A stretch of 31,328 nucleotides of DNA from Microthrixaceae bacterium (GTDB taxonomy: Bacteria > Actinomycetota > Acidimicrobiia > Acidimicrobiales > Acidimicrobilacustridaceae). Below the pieces are notes generated by a model. The model searched no databases. It saw nothing but the letters and a program-made list of their open reading frames with translations, and was not told the origin of the DNA. Each line of letters begins with the position of its first letter. Position 1 is the first letter of the stretch. The position numbers and the translations under genes were made by a program. The stretch spans positions 1 through 31,328 of the forward strand of contig CANGMY010000003.1 in NCBI GenBank assembly GCA_947455015.1, in the 5' to 3' direction. Of this stretch, positions 8,041 through 15,577 are shown piece after piece.

Positions 8041-8114
8041 GGCCCCCCGTCAATCACCCTCCTGACCAGTCCCCCGACAGGCGGTTTCGGGGCGTGCCCC
8101 CGTATCCTCAACTC

Positions 8115-9032
8115 ATGACTTCTGAGCCGACTCTGCCCCCCGGACTGACTGCCGTCGCCGAAGCACTCGGTTCTGCATTGGGTGACTTCCGTGTTCGAGT
8201 CGGCCGGGAACTCCGCACACTGATTGCTGGAGAGAACCCTCCGGTCCGCGATCTCACCAAACCCATCGAGGGCGACCTCGGTCTTTTCGGCCCCGACAGC
8301 GTCACCTGGCGAGTCCATTCCGACGGGTCGATGCTCATCGCTGGCGTTCGTGCGATTCTCGTGCAGACGATGCACCCACTCGCGATGGCGGGCGTCGCCG
8401 ACCATTCTGATTACCGTCGCCACCCACTCGACCGACTCGCGAACACCAGCCAGTTTGTTGCCGCCACCACATTCGGCACCACCGAACAAGCCGATGCCGC
8501 ATTCGCTTTGGTCACCCGCGTCCACGAGCGCGTCGTTGGCACGGCCCCTGACGGGCGCGCGTACTCAGCGAACGACCCTCATCTTCTTTCGTGGGTGCAC
8601 CATGCCGAAGTCGATTCCTTTCTGCGCACCTACCAGCGATATGGCGCAAAGAAGTTGAGTTCGTTCGAAGCTGACCGCTATGTCAATGAGATGGCTGTCA
8701 TCAACGACCGCCTCGGTGGCGAGTACGCCGCTCGTTCGGTTGCCGAACTCGACGAATGGATGGAAGCAATTCGTCCGGAACTCGAAGCTGGTCAACAAGC
8801 ACGTGACGCAGCCCGTTGGCTGATGCTTGCTCCGCTCCCGCTTTCCGCTCGCCCCGCATACGGTGTCATTGCACCCGCCGCAGTCGGTTTGCTTCCGACC
8901 TGGATGCGAGAAGAACTCAAGCTGCCGCTCGTTCCGGCGCTTGACCCTCTCATCGTTCAACCCGCGGCTCGTGCACTTATTCGCACGCTCACGTGGGCTA
9001 TCGAAGGTTCATTCGAGGCTGACGCCGCGTAA
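8115..9032 (+). CDS. DUF2236 / MpaB-type oxygenase family protein
   Basis: Member of the family that includes the ER-bound oxygenase MpaB and rubber oxygenase (latex-clearing protein), all-helical haem-dependent oxygenases. The 305-residue protein shows the family pattern: VRAILVQTMHPLAMAGV with H87, DHSDYRRHPLDRLANT, a VHERVVG segment with H137, and DPHLLSWVHHAEVDS with H162/H163. It has no signal peptide. The ATG at 8115 is chosen because the frame upstream runs back through the riboswitch region and encodes Pro/Arg-rich noise. It is transcribed divergently from the B12 operon. The natural substrate cannot be inferred; actinobacterial members are mostly uncharacterised. Confidence 0.85.
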   Translation: MTSEPTLPPGLTAVAEALGSALGDFRVRVGRELRTLIAGENPPVRDLTKPIEGDLGLFGPDSVTWRVHSDGSMLIAGVRAILVQTMHPLAMAGVADHSDYRRHPLDRLANTSQFVAATTFGTTEQADAAFALVTRVHERVVGTAPDGRAYSANDPHLLSWVHHAEVDSFLRTYQRYGAKKLSSFEADRYVNEMAVINDRLGGEYAARSVAELDEWMEAIRPELEAGQQARDAARWLMLAPLPLSARPAYGVIAPAAVGLLPTWMREELKLPLVPALDPLIVQPAARALIRTLTWAIEGSFEADAA

Positions 9033-9039
9033 GTACGAA

Positions 9040-9071
9040 CGGCATCGAATCGAAAATCGATTCAGACGCCG
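9040..9071. terminator. Possible bidirectional hairpin between convergent genes
   Basis: An inverted repeat GAATCG (9047-9052) / CGATTC (9058-9063) with loop AAAAT is flanked by outer CGGC (9040-9043) / GCCG (9068-9071). It sits at the meeting point of the rightward oxygenase gene and the leftward SDR gene, overlapping the last codons of the latter. There is no T-run on either side, so intrinsic termination is uncertain. Confidence 0.3.
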
Positions 9072-9832
9072 TAGCCACCGTCAATATCAAGCATCTGGCC
9101 AGTGATGAAGTCAGCTCGGTCCGAGGCGAGGAAACACACCGCTTCGGCGATATCGACTGCATCACCAAACTTTCGCAACGGGATATTGCGCATGGTGACT
9201 TCGAGCGCAGCGTCATCGAGATCGCCGGAGGCCATAAGTCGCGCCGCCATTCCATCGGTGAGCATTCCTGGGCCGACGCAATTTGCGCGAACTCCGAAAC
9301 GACCTTCTTCTGCAGCAAGAGCACGCACAACTGCTTCGACTGCGCCCTTTGTCCCTGAGGAAAGCCCGTCTCGAACTGGATAGCGCCGCGTTGCCGCTGT
9401 TGTAACCGCAACGATGCTGCCGCCGACCTTGCGGAGTTGTTCGAGCGCTGGTTGCACGACGTTGAAGAACGCAACCGCTTCGCCCTCGATCTGCGCCCGG
9501 TACGCCGAAGGTTCGACTCGGCTCAAATGCATCTGGGTCACATGCGGTCCGGCTGCATGCACAAGTGTGTGGATTCCACCGAACTCCGCGAGAGCGGTTG
9601 CGACAACCGACGCAGCAATAGATTCGTCGACGAGGTCTGCTGGCATCGCCATGACCCGAACGTCGAGCGAAGCAAGCTCAGCAATGATCGCATCGGCGGC
9701 CTCGCGATTCGACCGATAGGTGAAGAGCACATCGCTGCCACGCTCGGCCAACATTCGCACGATCGCCGCGCCAATGCCACCGCTTCCACCTGTCACTACC
9801 GCCGCACCAGTGCGGCCTGCGAAATCGTTCAC
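9062..9832 (-). CDS. SDR-family protein with degenerate catalytic site
   Basis: Rossmann-fold short-chain dehydrogenase/reductase relative of 256 residues. The cofactor loop TGGSGGIG (14-21), HAAG (92-95, for NNAG), the PG loop (188-189) and the C-terminal ITGQMLDIDGG are all present. The catalytic tetrad is not: the lysine is K162 in SSGTKGA, and the position four residues before it, normally Tyr, is Ser158; the Ser position 13 residues earlier is Thr145. It may be a weak or altered reductase, or a non-catalytic NAD(P)-binding protein. I choose the GTG at 9832 because GGGGAG lies 6-7 bp upstream; an in-frame ATG at 9898 would add 22 atypical residues. It is divergent from the phosphatase gene. 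Confidence 0.85.
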   Translation of the reverse strand: MNDFAGRTGAAVVTGGSGGIGAAIVRMLAERGSDVLFTYRSNREAADAIIAELASLDVRVMAMPADLVDESIAASVVATALAEFGGIHTLVHAAGPHVTQMHLSRVEPSAYRAQIEGEAVAFFNVVQPALEQLRKVGGSIVAVTTAATRRYPVRDGLSSGTKGAVEAVVRALAAEEGRFGVRANCVGPGMLTDGMAARLMASGDLDDAALEVTMRNIPLRKFGDAVDIAEAVCFLASDRADFITGQMLDIDGGYGV

Positions 9833-9924
9833 GAGTGCTCCCCAATTGAGACGTGCGTGAACACCGTACTTGTCGACGCAGCTCACCCAACGCGTCACCC
9901 ATCCGATTGCGACAAACTCACACC

Positions 9925-10434
9925 ATGGAACAGCCCGAGAACGAGCCCGTCCGACTTTGTTTTGTGTGCCTCGGAAACATCTGCCGTTCTCCTACCGCTG
10001 AAGGCATCATGCGTGCTCTTATCGACGACGCGGGTCTCTCTGGTTTCATCGAGGTTCATAGCGCTGGTACCGCCGGCTGGCATCGCGGCGAACTTCCCGA
10101 TGATCGAGCGCGTGCAGAAGCTCAGCGTCGCGGAATCGAACTGACCTCGAAAGCAAGCGCGTTTCTGCCTGGCGATACGTCGTTTTACGACCTTGTGTTG
10201 GCGATGGATCGAACAAACGAACGCGATCTACGCGATCGAACCGATCCTGCACTCCATGATCGGATCATTCGCCTACGCCGGTTTGACCCCGCCCTCGCAC
10301 CTTCCGATCCTTGGGATGGTGACGTTCCTGATCCGTGGGCCGGCGGTGAAGACGGCTTCATCGAGGTCTACGACCTCATCGAGGCAGCCTGTCGTGGACT
10401 CCTTGTTCACATTCAAGAGAATCAACTCATCTGA
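9925..10434 (+). CDS. Low-molecular-weight protein tyrosine phosphatase
   Basis: Cytoplasmic phosphatase that dephosphorylates protein tyrosines, often controlling polysaccharide export or stress signalling. The P-loop CLGNICRS near the N-terminus has the nucleophile Cys15 and Arg21, and the general-acid loop appears as VPDPWAGG about 125 residues on, with the family's DPW. At 169 residues it is slightly longer than the usual 150-160. The ATG at 9925 leaves a short leader before the conserved core; the upstream in-frame ATG at 9853 adds an Arg/Ser/Pro-rich stretch overlapping the opposite gene and is rejected. The next gene, a glycosyltransferase, begins within 100 bp and may be co-transcribed. 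PtpA or Wzb-type roles are equally possible. Confidence 0.9.
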   Translation: MEQPENEPVRLCFVCLGNICRSPTAEGIMRALIDDAGLSGFIEVHSAGTAGWHRGELPDDRARAEAQRRGIELTSKASAFLPGDTSFYDLVLAMDRTNERDLRDRTDPALHDRIIRLRRFDPALAPSDPWDGDVPDPWAGGEDGFIEVYDLIEAACRGLLVHIQENQLI

Positions 10435-10530
10435 TGCCTCGCCCTCATTGCCGAGAACCTCGGCCGTAGTATCGAACGCGTGACGGCACGAGCCACAGAG
10501 AACGCCTGTACCTCTCCGGCGGGCGATTCC

Positions 10531-12306
10531 ATGGAAGACCCGCAACCGCCGGTTGATCGCCGTCTGGTCTACGCAGTCGTTGCACTGCTCGTCATCGCAC
10601 TTGGCTGGCTGCTGTACCGGCTCGTGACGTCTGACTGGTTGCCCATTGGCGACTATCGAACGCTCCAACTTCGAGTGGCCGATGTCGGTGGGTCCGAGAC
10701 ACCAATCATTGGCGTGTACTCGCGTTATCAGTGGAACCACCCAGGCCCGATGCTGTTCTACGCGCTTGCGCTCCCGTACCGATTGGGCGGGTCGTCACCA
10801 ATCGGGTTACTCATCGGCGCGCTTCTCATCAATCTTGGAGTCATCGCTACAACGCTTTGGATCGCCGCTCGCGCCGGAAGACGAACCTTCGTCTTGGTGG
10901 GTTTCTTCATCGCCTTGCTGTGCTTTGGAATGAACCCCGCTGGTCTTGCCGATCCGTGGAACCCCGAATTCGTCATCCTTGCGGTTTTTGCAACAGCAAT
11001 CGCAAGTTGGCGAACCATATTCGGCGATCGGGTAGCTGCAGTCGCGCTTGTTCTGTTCGGGTCGTTCGCCATTCAATGTCACATCGGCAGCGCGCTCCCC
11101 GTCGCGATGCTCGTAGGAATTGGCGCAGTCGCACTCCTCGCACGATCGGTCCGGGGAACGAACCGCTCTCATGATCGCCGCACGTCACTCATCGCTCTGG
11201 GTGTTGCCATCGTTTGCTGGATCCCACCGATCGTTGAGCAACTCACGCATTCTCCAGGCAATCTCCGACTTATCTACGGCTTCCTTCGTAACCCGCCCCT
11301 CGCAACAACTGGCTTTGCGACGGGAGTTCGAATCATGTTTCGTTTCCTTTCAATACCGGGCAACTGGGTGCAAGGCACCGAACCCACGCTTATCAATTCA
11401 GCGATCAACACTTCAGGCTGGGCAATCCCGTGGGCACTTCTCGCACTGTGCGTTGCAGCGTGGTGGGCCTGGCGAAAGAACTGGCGCAATGAACTTTCAC
11501 TTTGCGCCATTGCTGCGGCTCTCATCGTCGTCGGAGCGATCGCGGCTTCTCGAATCGTTGGTGCACCTTCGCCATACTTGCTCCGATGGATGTGGGCGAT
11601 CGCCGCATTCACGTGGCTCGCTGTTGCGGCTGTCGCATTACGACAGATTGCACTCACAAAGTTCGGACGCCAACATGCAACCAACCTCGTTGTTGTCGCA
11701 ACGATTTTCGTTCTGATCCTCACGCTGATTCGCGGCGTCAACCTCACGCCACTTCGACTTTCGACTAGTTGGACCCGCGCTATCGCAGCGCTAACGCCAC
11801 CAGCTCTTGCCGCGATCAAAGAACTCCCCGGCCCTATTTATTTGGGCGATGGCTACGGCCTCGACGGATCAGCGGGCCTCGATCTTTTGGCGAGAGCCGA
11901 AGAAACTGGAATCGATGTCCGCCGCAGCCCAAGTTGGGCCTACATCTACGGAGACAAGCGAACCATCGAGCGCTCGCAAGCGGCGTCGGAAGTGTTGTTC
12001 CTCACCGAATCAGCACGCCTTGAGACAGAAGCCGATCCTTACTACCGAGAGATCTTCACCTACGACCCACTCACACCTGACCAGCGCGCGGAGTTCGATG
12101 CGCTCGTCGCAAAGTACGCAGGCTTCGATCACCCAGAGGGGATGTCACCAGCAGCTATCGCCCGCGGCCAAGAACAACTCCTTGAGCAATGGGTGAAAAC
12201 CGAACTCGCAGCGAAATCCCCGAGCGCAGATTTCAAGCGATACATGAAATTGCTCCTTGACGGACCAGTCGTTTCTGTCTTCGCCTCGAACGGTCCACCT
12301 CGCTAA
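10531..12306 (+). CDS. GT-C-type integral membrane glycosyltransferase (predicted)
   Basis: Large polytopic membrane protein of 591 residues with around ten or more hydrophobic helices in the first 400 residues and a soluble C-terminal domain of about 180 residues. The first large loop has IGDYRTLQLRVADV and later QWNHPGPMLFY; an acidic residue in this loop is the usual catalytic position of GT-C enzymes, which use polyprenyl-phosphate sugars outside the membrane. Related actinobacterial proteins are annotated as arabinofuranosyl- or mannosyltransferase-like; donor and acceptor are unknown here. I favour the ATG at 10531 with GGCGGG upstream; a GTG at 10480 would add 17 residues and cannot be excluded. 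It follows the phosphatase gene on the same strand. Confidence 0.75.
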   Translation: MEDPQPPVDRRLVYAVVALLVIALGWLLYRLVTSDWLPIGDYRTLQLRVADVGGSETPIIGVYSRYQWNHPGPMLFYALALPYRLGGSSPIGLLIGALLINLGVIATTLWIAARAGRRTFVLVGFFIALLCFGMNPAGLADPWNPEFVILAVFATAIASWRTIFGDRVAAVALVLFGSFAIQCHIGSALPVAMLVGIGAVALLARSVRGTNRSHDRRTSLIALGVAIVCWIPPIVEQLTHSPGNLRLIYGFLRNPPLATTGFATGVRIMFRFLSIPGNWVQGTEPTLINSAINTSGWAIPWALLALCVAAWWAWRKNWRNELSLCAIAAALIVVGAIAASRIVGAPSPYLLRWMWAIAAFTWLAVAAVALRQIALTKFGRQHATNLVVVATIFVLILTLIRGVNLTPLRLSTSWTRAIAALTPPALAAIKELPGPIYLGDGYGLDGSAGLDLLARAEETGIDVRRSPSWAYIYGDKRTIERSQAASEVLFLTESARLETEADPYYREIFTYDPLTPDQRAEFDALVAKYAGFDHPEGMSPAAIARGQEQLLEQWVKTELAAKSPSADFKRYMKLLLDGPVVSVFASNGPPR

Positions 12307-12365
12307 TTCAGAGACCCTTCCGACGCCGGGGGTCCCTTCTGATGCGGAACTAGCATCACGTCGTC

Positions 12366-13658
12366 GTGACCGCCGCTTCCGCCCCCACTCCTGCATCAGG
12401 CCGAGCCACACGGCTCCGACCCCGAGCACGCCTCGCGGTGGCGGCCGGGCGCATCGTCGCCAGTGCATCACGCTTCGTGCATTTCGGAACCGGCTCAGTC
12501 ATTGGCGGTCGCGTCTCGCTTCTCATCGACCGAAATCTTCTGGCAGAACTCACTTCGTCACGCGAGGTTGCAATCGTCAGCGCAACAAATGGCAAGACGA
12601 CCACGACAAAACTTCTGTCGACTGCACTCGGTTCTCGCCAACCTGTCGTGTCGAATTGGCTCGGCGCCAACATGACTCCTGGAATCGTTGCTGCGCTCGC
12701 CACCTCGAATGCGACAGATACCGCAGTTCTTGAGGTCGATGAGCGTTGGGTCGATTCCGTCCTCCGGGCCACAAAGGCCAACACCGTTCTTCTGTTGAAT
12801 TTGAGCCGAGATCAACTCGACCGAACCCAGGAAGTTCGCAAACTCGCAGAACAGTGGCGTACTGCACTTACTGCCACGCCGCCCCGAACTGTCATTGCGA
12901 ATGCCGATGATCCCCTCGTGACCTGGGCGGCGCTCGTCGCTCCGAGGGTCATCTGGATCGCGACCGGTCAAGAATGGACTGCCGACGCCTCAGGTTGCCC
13001 AGCGTGTTCAGGCCGGATCGACTTCGTGGGTAGCGAGTGGTCGTGCGCCTCATGCGATTTCAAGCGCCCGTCCATCGACGTCACCGTTGACGACAACACC
13101 ATTTCCATCGCCGACCAAAGCTTTCGTGCACCATTAGCGCTTCCCGGCCGTGTCAACCGGGTGAATGCCGCATTTGCACTTGCAGCGGCGTCGGCGATGG
13201 GCACTGGAATTGAAGCGGCGTTCGACGCCCTCGACGATGTCACCGAAGTTGCTGGCCGCTACCGCGTTGCCGATTTCAACGGGACAAAGATTCGTCTGCT
13301 GCTCGCCAAGAATCCGGCGGGATGGCACGAAGCACTTGAGCTTCTCGAGGGCCCGTCAACGCCACTCATCGTTGCGATCAACGCTCGTATCGCCGACGGC
13401 CACGATCCCTCGTGGCTTTGGGACGTTGCCTACGAACGAGTCGGCGATCGACTTGTTATTGCAATCGGAGAACGACGACACGACCTCGCTGTTCGTTTCC
13501 GATACGGGAACATCACTCACGTTGTCGCCGACAGTCTCGAAGACGCGATGAACCTTGTCCGACAATCACCGAACTTCGATCCAACAGTTCCAGTCGACGT
13601 CGCGTCCAATTACACCGCATTCCAAGAACATCTTGAAAAGGTTGGTGGCGTGCTGTGA
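12366..13658 (+). CDS. murT: Lipid II isoglutaminyl synthase, MurT subunit
   Basis: MurT is the Mur-ligase-like subunit that activates the D-glutamate alpha-carboxylate of lipid II with ATP so that GatD-derived ammonia can amidate it to D-isoglutamine. The 430 residues show the ATP loop ATNGKTTT (73-80), the central Mur-ligase domain with a four-cysteine zinc ribbon (C211, C214, C227, C230) that is typical of MurT, and the C-terminal DUF1727 domain with DGHDPSWLWD (344-353) containing the conserved acidic residue. The start is a GTG just after a small hairpin; the ribosome-binding site is weak. It overlaps gatD by 4 bp (GTGA), so the two subunits are made together. Confidence 0.95.
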   Translation: MTAASAPTPASGRATRLRPRARLAVAAGRIVASASRFVHFGTGSVIGGRVSLLIDRNLLAELTSSREVAIVSATNGKTTTTKLLSTALGSRQPVVSNWLGANMTPGIVAALATSNATDTAVLEVDERWVDSVLRATKANTVLLLNLSRDQLDRTQEVRKLAEQWRTALTATPPRTVIANADDPLVTWAALVAPRVIWIATGQEWTADASGCPACSGRIDFVGSEWSCASCDFKRPSIDVTVDDNTISIADQSFRAPLALPGRVNRVNAAFALAAASAMGTGIEAAFDALDDVTEVAGRYRVADFNGTKIRLLLAKNPAGWHEALELLEGPSTPLIVAINARIADGHDPSWLWDVAYERVGDRLVIAIGERRHDLAVRFRYGNITHVVADSLEDAMNLVRQSPNFDPTVPVDVASNYTAFQEHLEKVGGVL

Positions 13659-14461
13659 CCACCTCCCCTCGCGTCAACCCCACTGATTCTGCAGTTCGAA
13701 TCGTTTCGCTCTATCCCGATCTTCTCGGCACCTACGGCGATGGTGGAAATGCAGTCGTACTTTCACGCCGCCTCGAATGGCGCGGAATTGCAGTCGAACA
13801 CATCACCATCGATGCCGGAGCTCCTATTCCCGATTCTGCCGACCTCTACCTCGTTGGCGGCGGTGAAGACGGACCGCAGGTTCAAGCAACACGTGAACTC
13901 GAGCTCAGCCAAGGACTCCATCGCGCAGTCGACAAAGGTGCTGTCGTCCTCGCGATTTGTGCGGGCATGCAGATTCTCGGTCACCGATTTCCCGATGCCA
14001 CGGGAACGAGCCGCGAGGGTCTCGGTCTGCTCGACTGTGAAACCGTACGCGTTGATCGCCCTCGCGCTGTGGGTGAACTCCTGACCTCTAATGCTCACCT
14101 CACCACACCCCACGGTCGTATCGATCTTGGGCCCCTCACAGGCTTCGAGAACCATGCGGGCCGCACCATTCCAGGGCCGAACTCAACATCGCTTGCATCG
14201 GTGGAAGTTGGCGAAGGCAATGGCGATGGCTCTGAAGGTGTAGTGACAGGCACTGTTGTTGGCACCTACCTCCACGGACCAGCGCTCGCGCGCAACCCGC
14301 GTCTCGCCGATGCACTCCTTGAATGGGTCGTGGGCCCAAATGCGATGTCACCGCTCGACGATTCCGACATTGATGCACTTCGGACTGAACGCTTTCATGC
14401 GGCCCGCGACCACGAACTAGCTCCGCGACGTTCGTGGCGCGACATCCTGAGGCGATCATGA
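13655..14461 (+). CDS. gatD: Lipid II isoglutaminyl synthase, glutamine amidotransferase subunit GatD
   Basis: Class I glutaminase that releases ammonia from glutamine and feeds it to MurT for lipid II amidation. The 268 residues show the oxyanion region LVGGGEDG (66-73), the nucleophile elbow AICAGMQ with Cys102, and GTYLHGPALARNP with the catalytic His207. As in other GatD proteins the third triad acid is not obvious. The GTG start lies in the murT stop and the gene's own stop overlaps the next ATG by 4 bp, giving a three-gene coupled unit. Amidation neutralises a charge in the stem peptide and generally aids crosslinking. Confidence 0.94.
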   Translation: MTTSPRVNPTDSAVRIVSLYPDLLGTYGDGGNAVVLSRRLEWRGIAVEHITIDAGAPIPDSADLYLVGGGEDGPQVQATRELELSQGLHRAVDKGAVVLAICAGMQILGHRFPDATGTSREGLGLLDCETVRVDRPRAVGELLTSNAHLTTPHGRIDLGPLTGFENHAGRTIPGPNSTSLASVEVGEGNGDGSEGVVTGTVVGTYLHGPALARNPRLADALLEWVVGPNAMSPLDDSDIDALRTERFHAARDHELAPRRSWRDILRRS

Positions 14462-14955
14462 CAACCGAACTCACATCGACGAAGCATCCGTTGCAGTCGA
14501 TCCTCCAGGCAGCATTTCTGACGGGCTCACTCACACTCTTGGTGCTTGCAGATGTCCTTGCGTTGAATCAGATCGCGACCCAGTCAGCCACCGATGCAAT
14601 TCTTCAAGTCGTGGTTTTCGCAATCGGCGGCGCAGGCCTCTTCGAATTTCTACGGCGCATGCTGTGTTCTCGCACCGCAGTCGCTCGTTGGACTGCGATT
14701 ATTCCGGCGGCATTAAGCATCGCGGCATTTGGCGCATGGCGGGCGCAGGTCTCCGTCGGTTGGTTTGTCATCATCACCCTCGCCGCTACCGCCTTCCTCG
14801 CGGCCATCACCATTCGTTCTCTTTGGGGCTCCGAGAACGACGAAGACTCAGCGTCACTCCAACTCATCGGGCTCTTCTGCCTTGCCCAGACAATCGTCTT
14901 TGTCTACGTCGCTGCCCTCGCCGCAATTGACGCCGGTTCAACCATCTTTCGCTGA
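14458..14955 (+). CDS. Unrecognised four-helix membrane protein coupled to murT-gatD
   Basis: A 165-residue protein I do not recognise. It has about four membrane helices (roughly residues 17-37, 47-65, 76-118 as one or two segments, and 138-158), a short basic loop FLRRMLCSR after the second helix and an acidic cytoplasmic-type loop SENDEDSAS before the last one. No catalytic motif is visible. The ATG overlaps the gatD stop by 4 bp, which makes co-translation with the lipid II amidation enzymes likely and suggests a role at the membrane in the same process, for example as an anchor for the complex; this is inference. Confidence 0.75.
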   Translation: MTTELTSTKHPLQSILQAAFLTGSLTLLVLADVLALNQIATQSATDAILQVVVFAIGGAGLFEFLRRMLCSRTAVARWTAIIPAALSIAAFGAWRAQVSVGWFVIITLAATAFLAAITIRSLWGSENDEDSASLQLIGLFCLAQTIVFVYVAALAAIDAGSTIFR

Positions 14956-15021
14956 ACCAGGCCGATCTGAATTTCCGTTCCGGTCGGGCGCGAACGTCAG
15001 GGAACGCCCTATCGTGTCGCC

Positions 15022-15504
15022 ATGACACTCAACGTTGGAGACACCATCCCTTCCGTCGATCTCTTCGTCATGGGCGCAGCCGGACCCGAAAAGGTCAACA
15101 CCGCCGATGTCCTCGGATCAGGAAAAGTTGTTCTATTCGCCGTCCCCGGCGCCTTCACGCCGGGCTGCTCAAAGGTTCACCTTCCTGGCTTCGTCCAGCA
15201 GGCCAACGAACTCACTGGCAAAGGCGTCGACCGCATCGCTTGCATTTCCGTCAATGACGCGTTCGTCATGGGAGCCTGGGGCGAAGACCAGCAGGTTGGC
15301 GACTCAATCACGATGCTCGCCGACGGCAACGGTGACTTCACCCAAGCCATGGGCCTCGTGATGGATGGCAGCGGATTCGGACTCGGCGTTCGCTCCAAGC
15401 GTTACGCCGCGATCATCGAGGACGGCGTCATCACCAACCTCGACGTCGATGAAAACGGCGGCGTCGAAGTCAGCTCTTGCTCAGCAGTGATCGGTCGCTT
15501 GTAA
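15022..15504 (+). CDS. Peroxiredoxin, Prx5 type
   Basis: Thiol peroxidase that reduces H2O2 and organic hydroperoxides. The 160-residue protein matches the Prx5 subfamily: VPGAFTPGCSKVHLPGF carries the peroxidatic Cys49, with the conserved Pro and Thr of PxxxT/SxxC; Cys74 is in the second strand and Cys153 lies at the C-terminus (SSCSAV) in the position of a possible resolving cysteine. The motif ...CISVNDAFVMGAW is typical of the group. It is a stand-alone gene, 66 bp after the membrane protein gene, and is closed by a strong intrinsic terminator. The reductant is unknown; the glutaredoxin-like protein encoded further right is one candidate. Confidence 0.93.
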   Translation: MTLNVGDTIPSVDLFVMGAAGPEKVNTADVLGSGKVVLFAVPGAFTPGCSKVHLPGFVQQANELTGKGVDRIACISVNDAFVMGAWGEDQQVGDSITMLADGNGDFTQAMGLVMDGSGFGLGVRSKRYAAIIEDGVITNLDVDENGGVEVSSCSAVIGRL

Positions 15505-15536
15505 GCCGCATCACGATTCAACTCTTGCGTTTCGTA

Positions 15537-15574
15537 CTCAGGTCTGGGCTCTGCCCAGACCTGAGTTTCGTTTT
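15537..15574 (+). terminator. Strong intrinsic terminator after the peroxiredoxin gene
   Basis: A perfect 13-bp inverted repeat (CTCAGGTCTGGGC at 15537-15549 and its complement at 15553-15565) with a 3-nt TCT loop is followed by TTTCGTTTT. An A-T pair extends the stem. The T-rich tail is only on the plus-strand side, so it terminates the rightward peroxiredoxin transcript; the leftward gene begins its stop 4 bp beyond. Confidence 0.92.
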
Positions 15575-15577
15575 GAC

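Noticed and set aside
7887..8114. In-frame N-terminal extension of the oxygenase gene and other open frames in this gap
   Set aside because: The frames run through the cobalamin riboswitch and encode Pro/Arg/Ser-rich sequence without homology; GC-rich structured RNA gives few stop codons.
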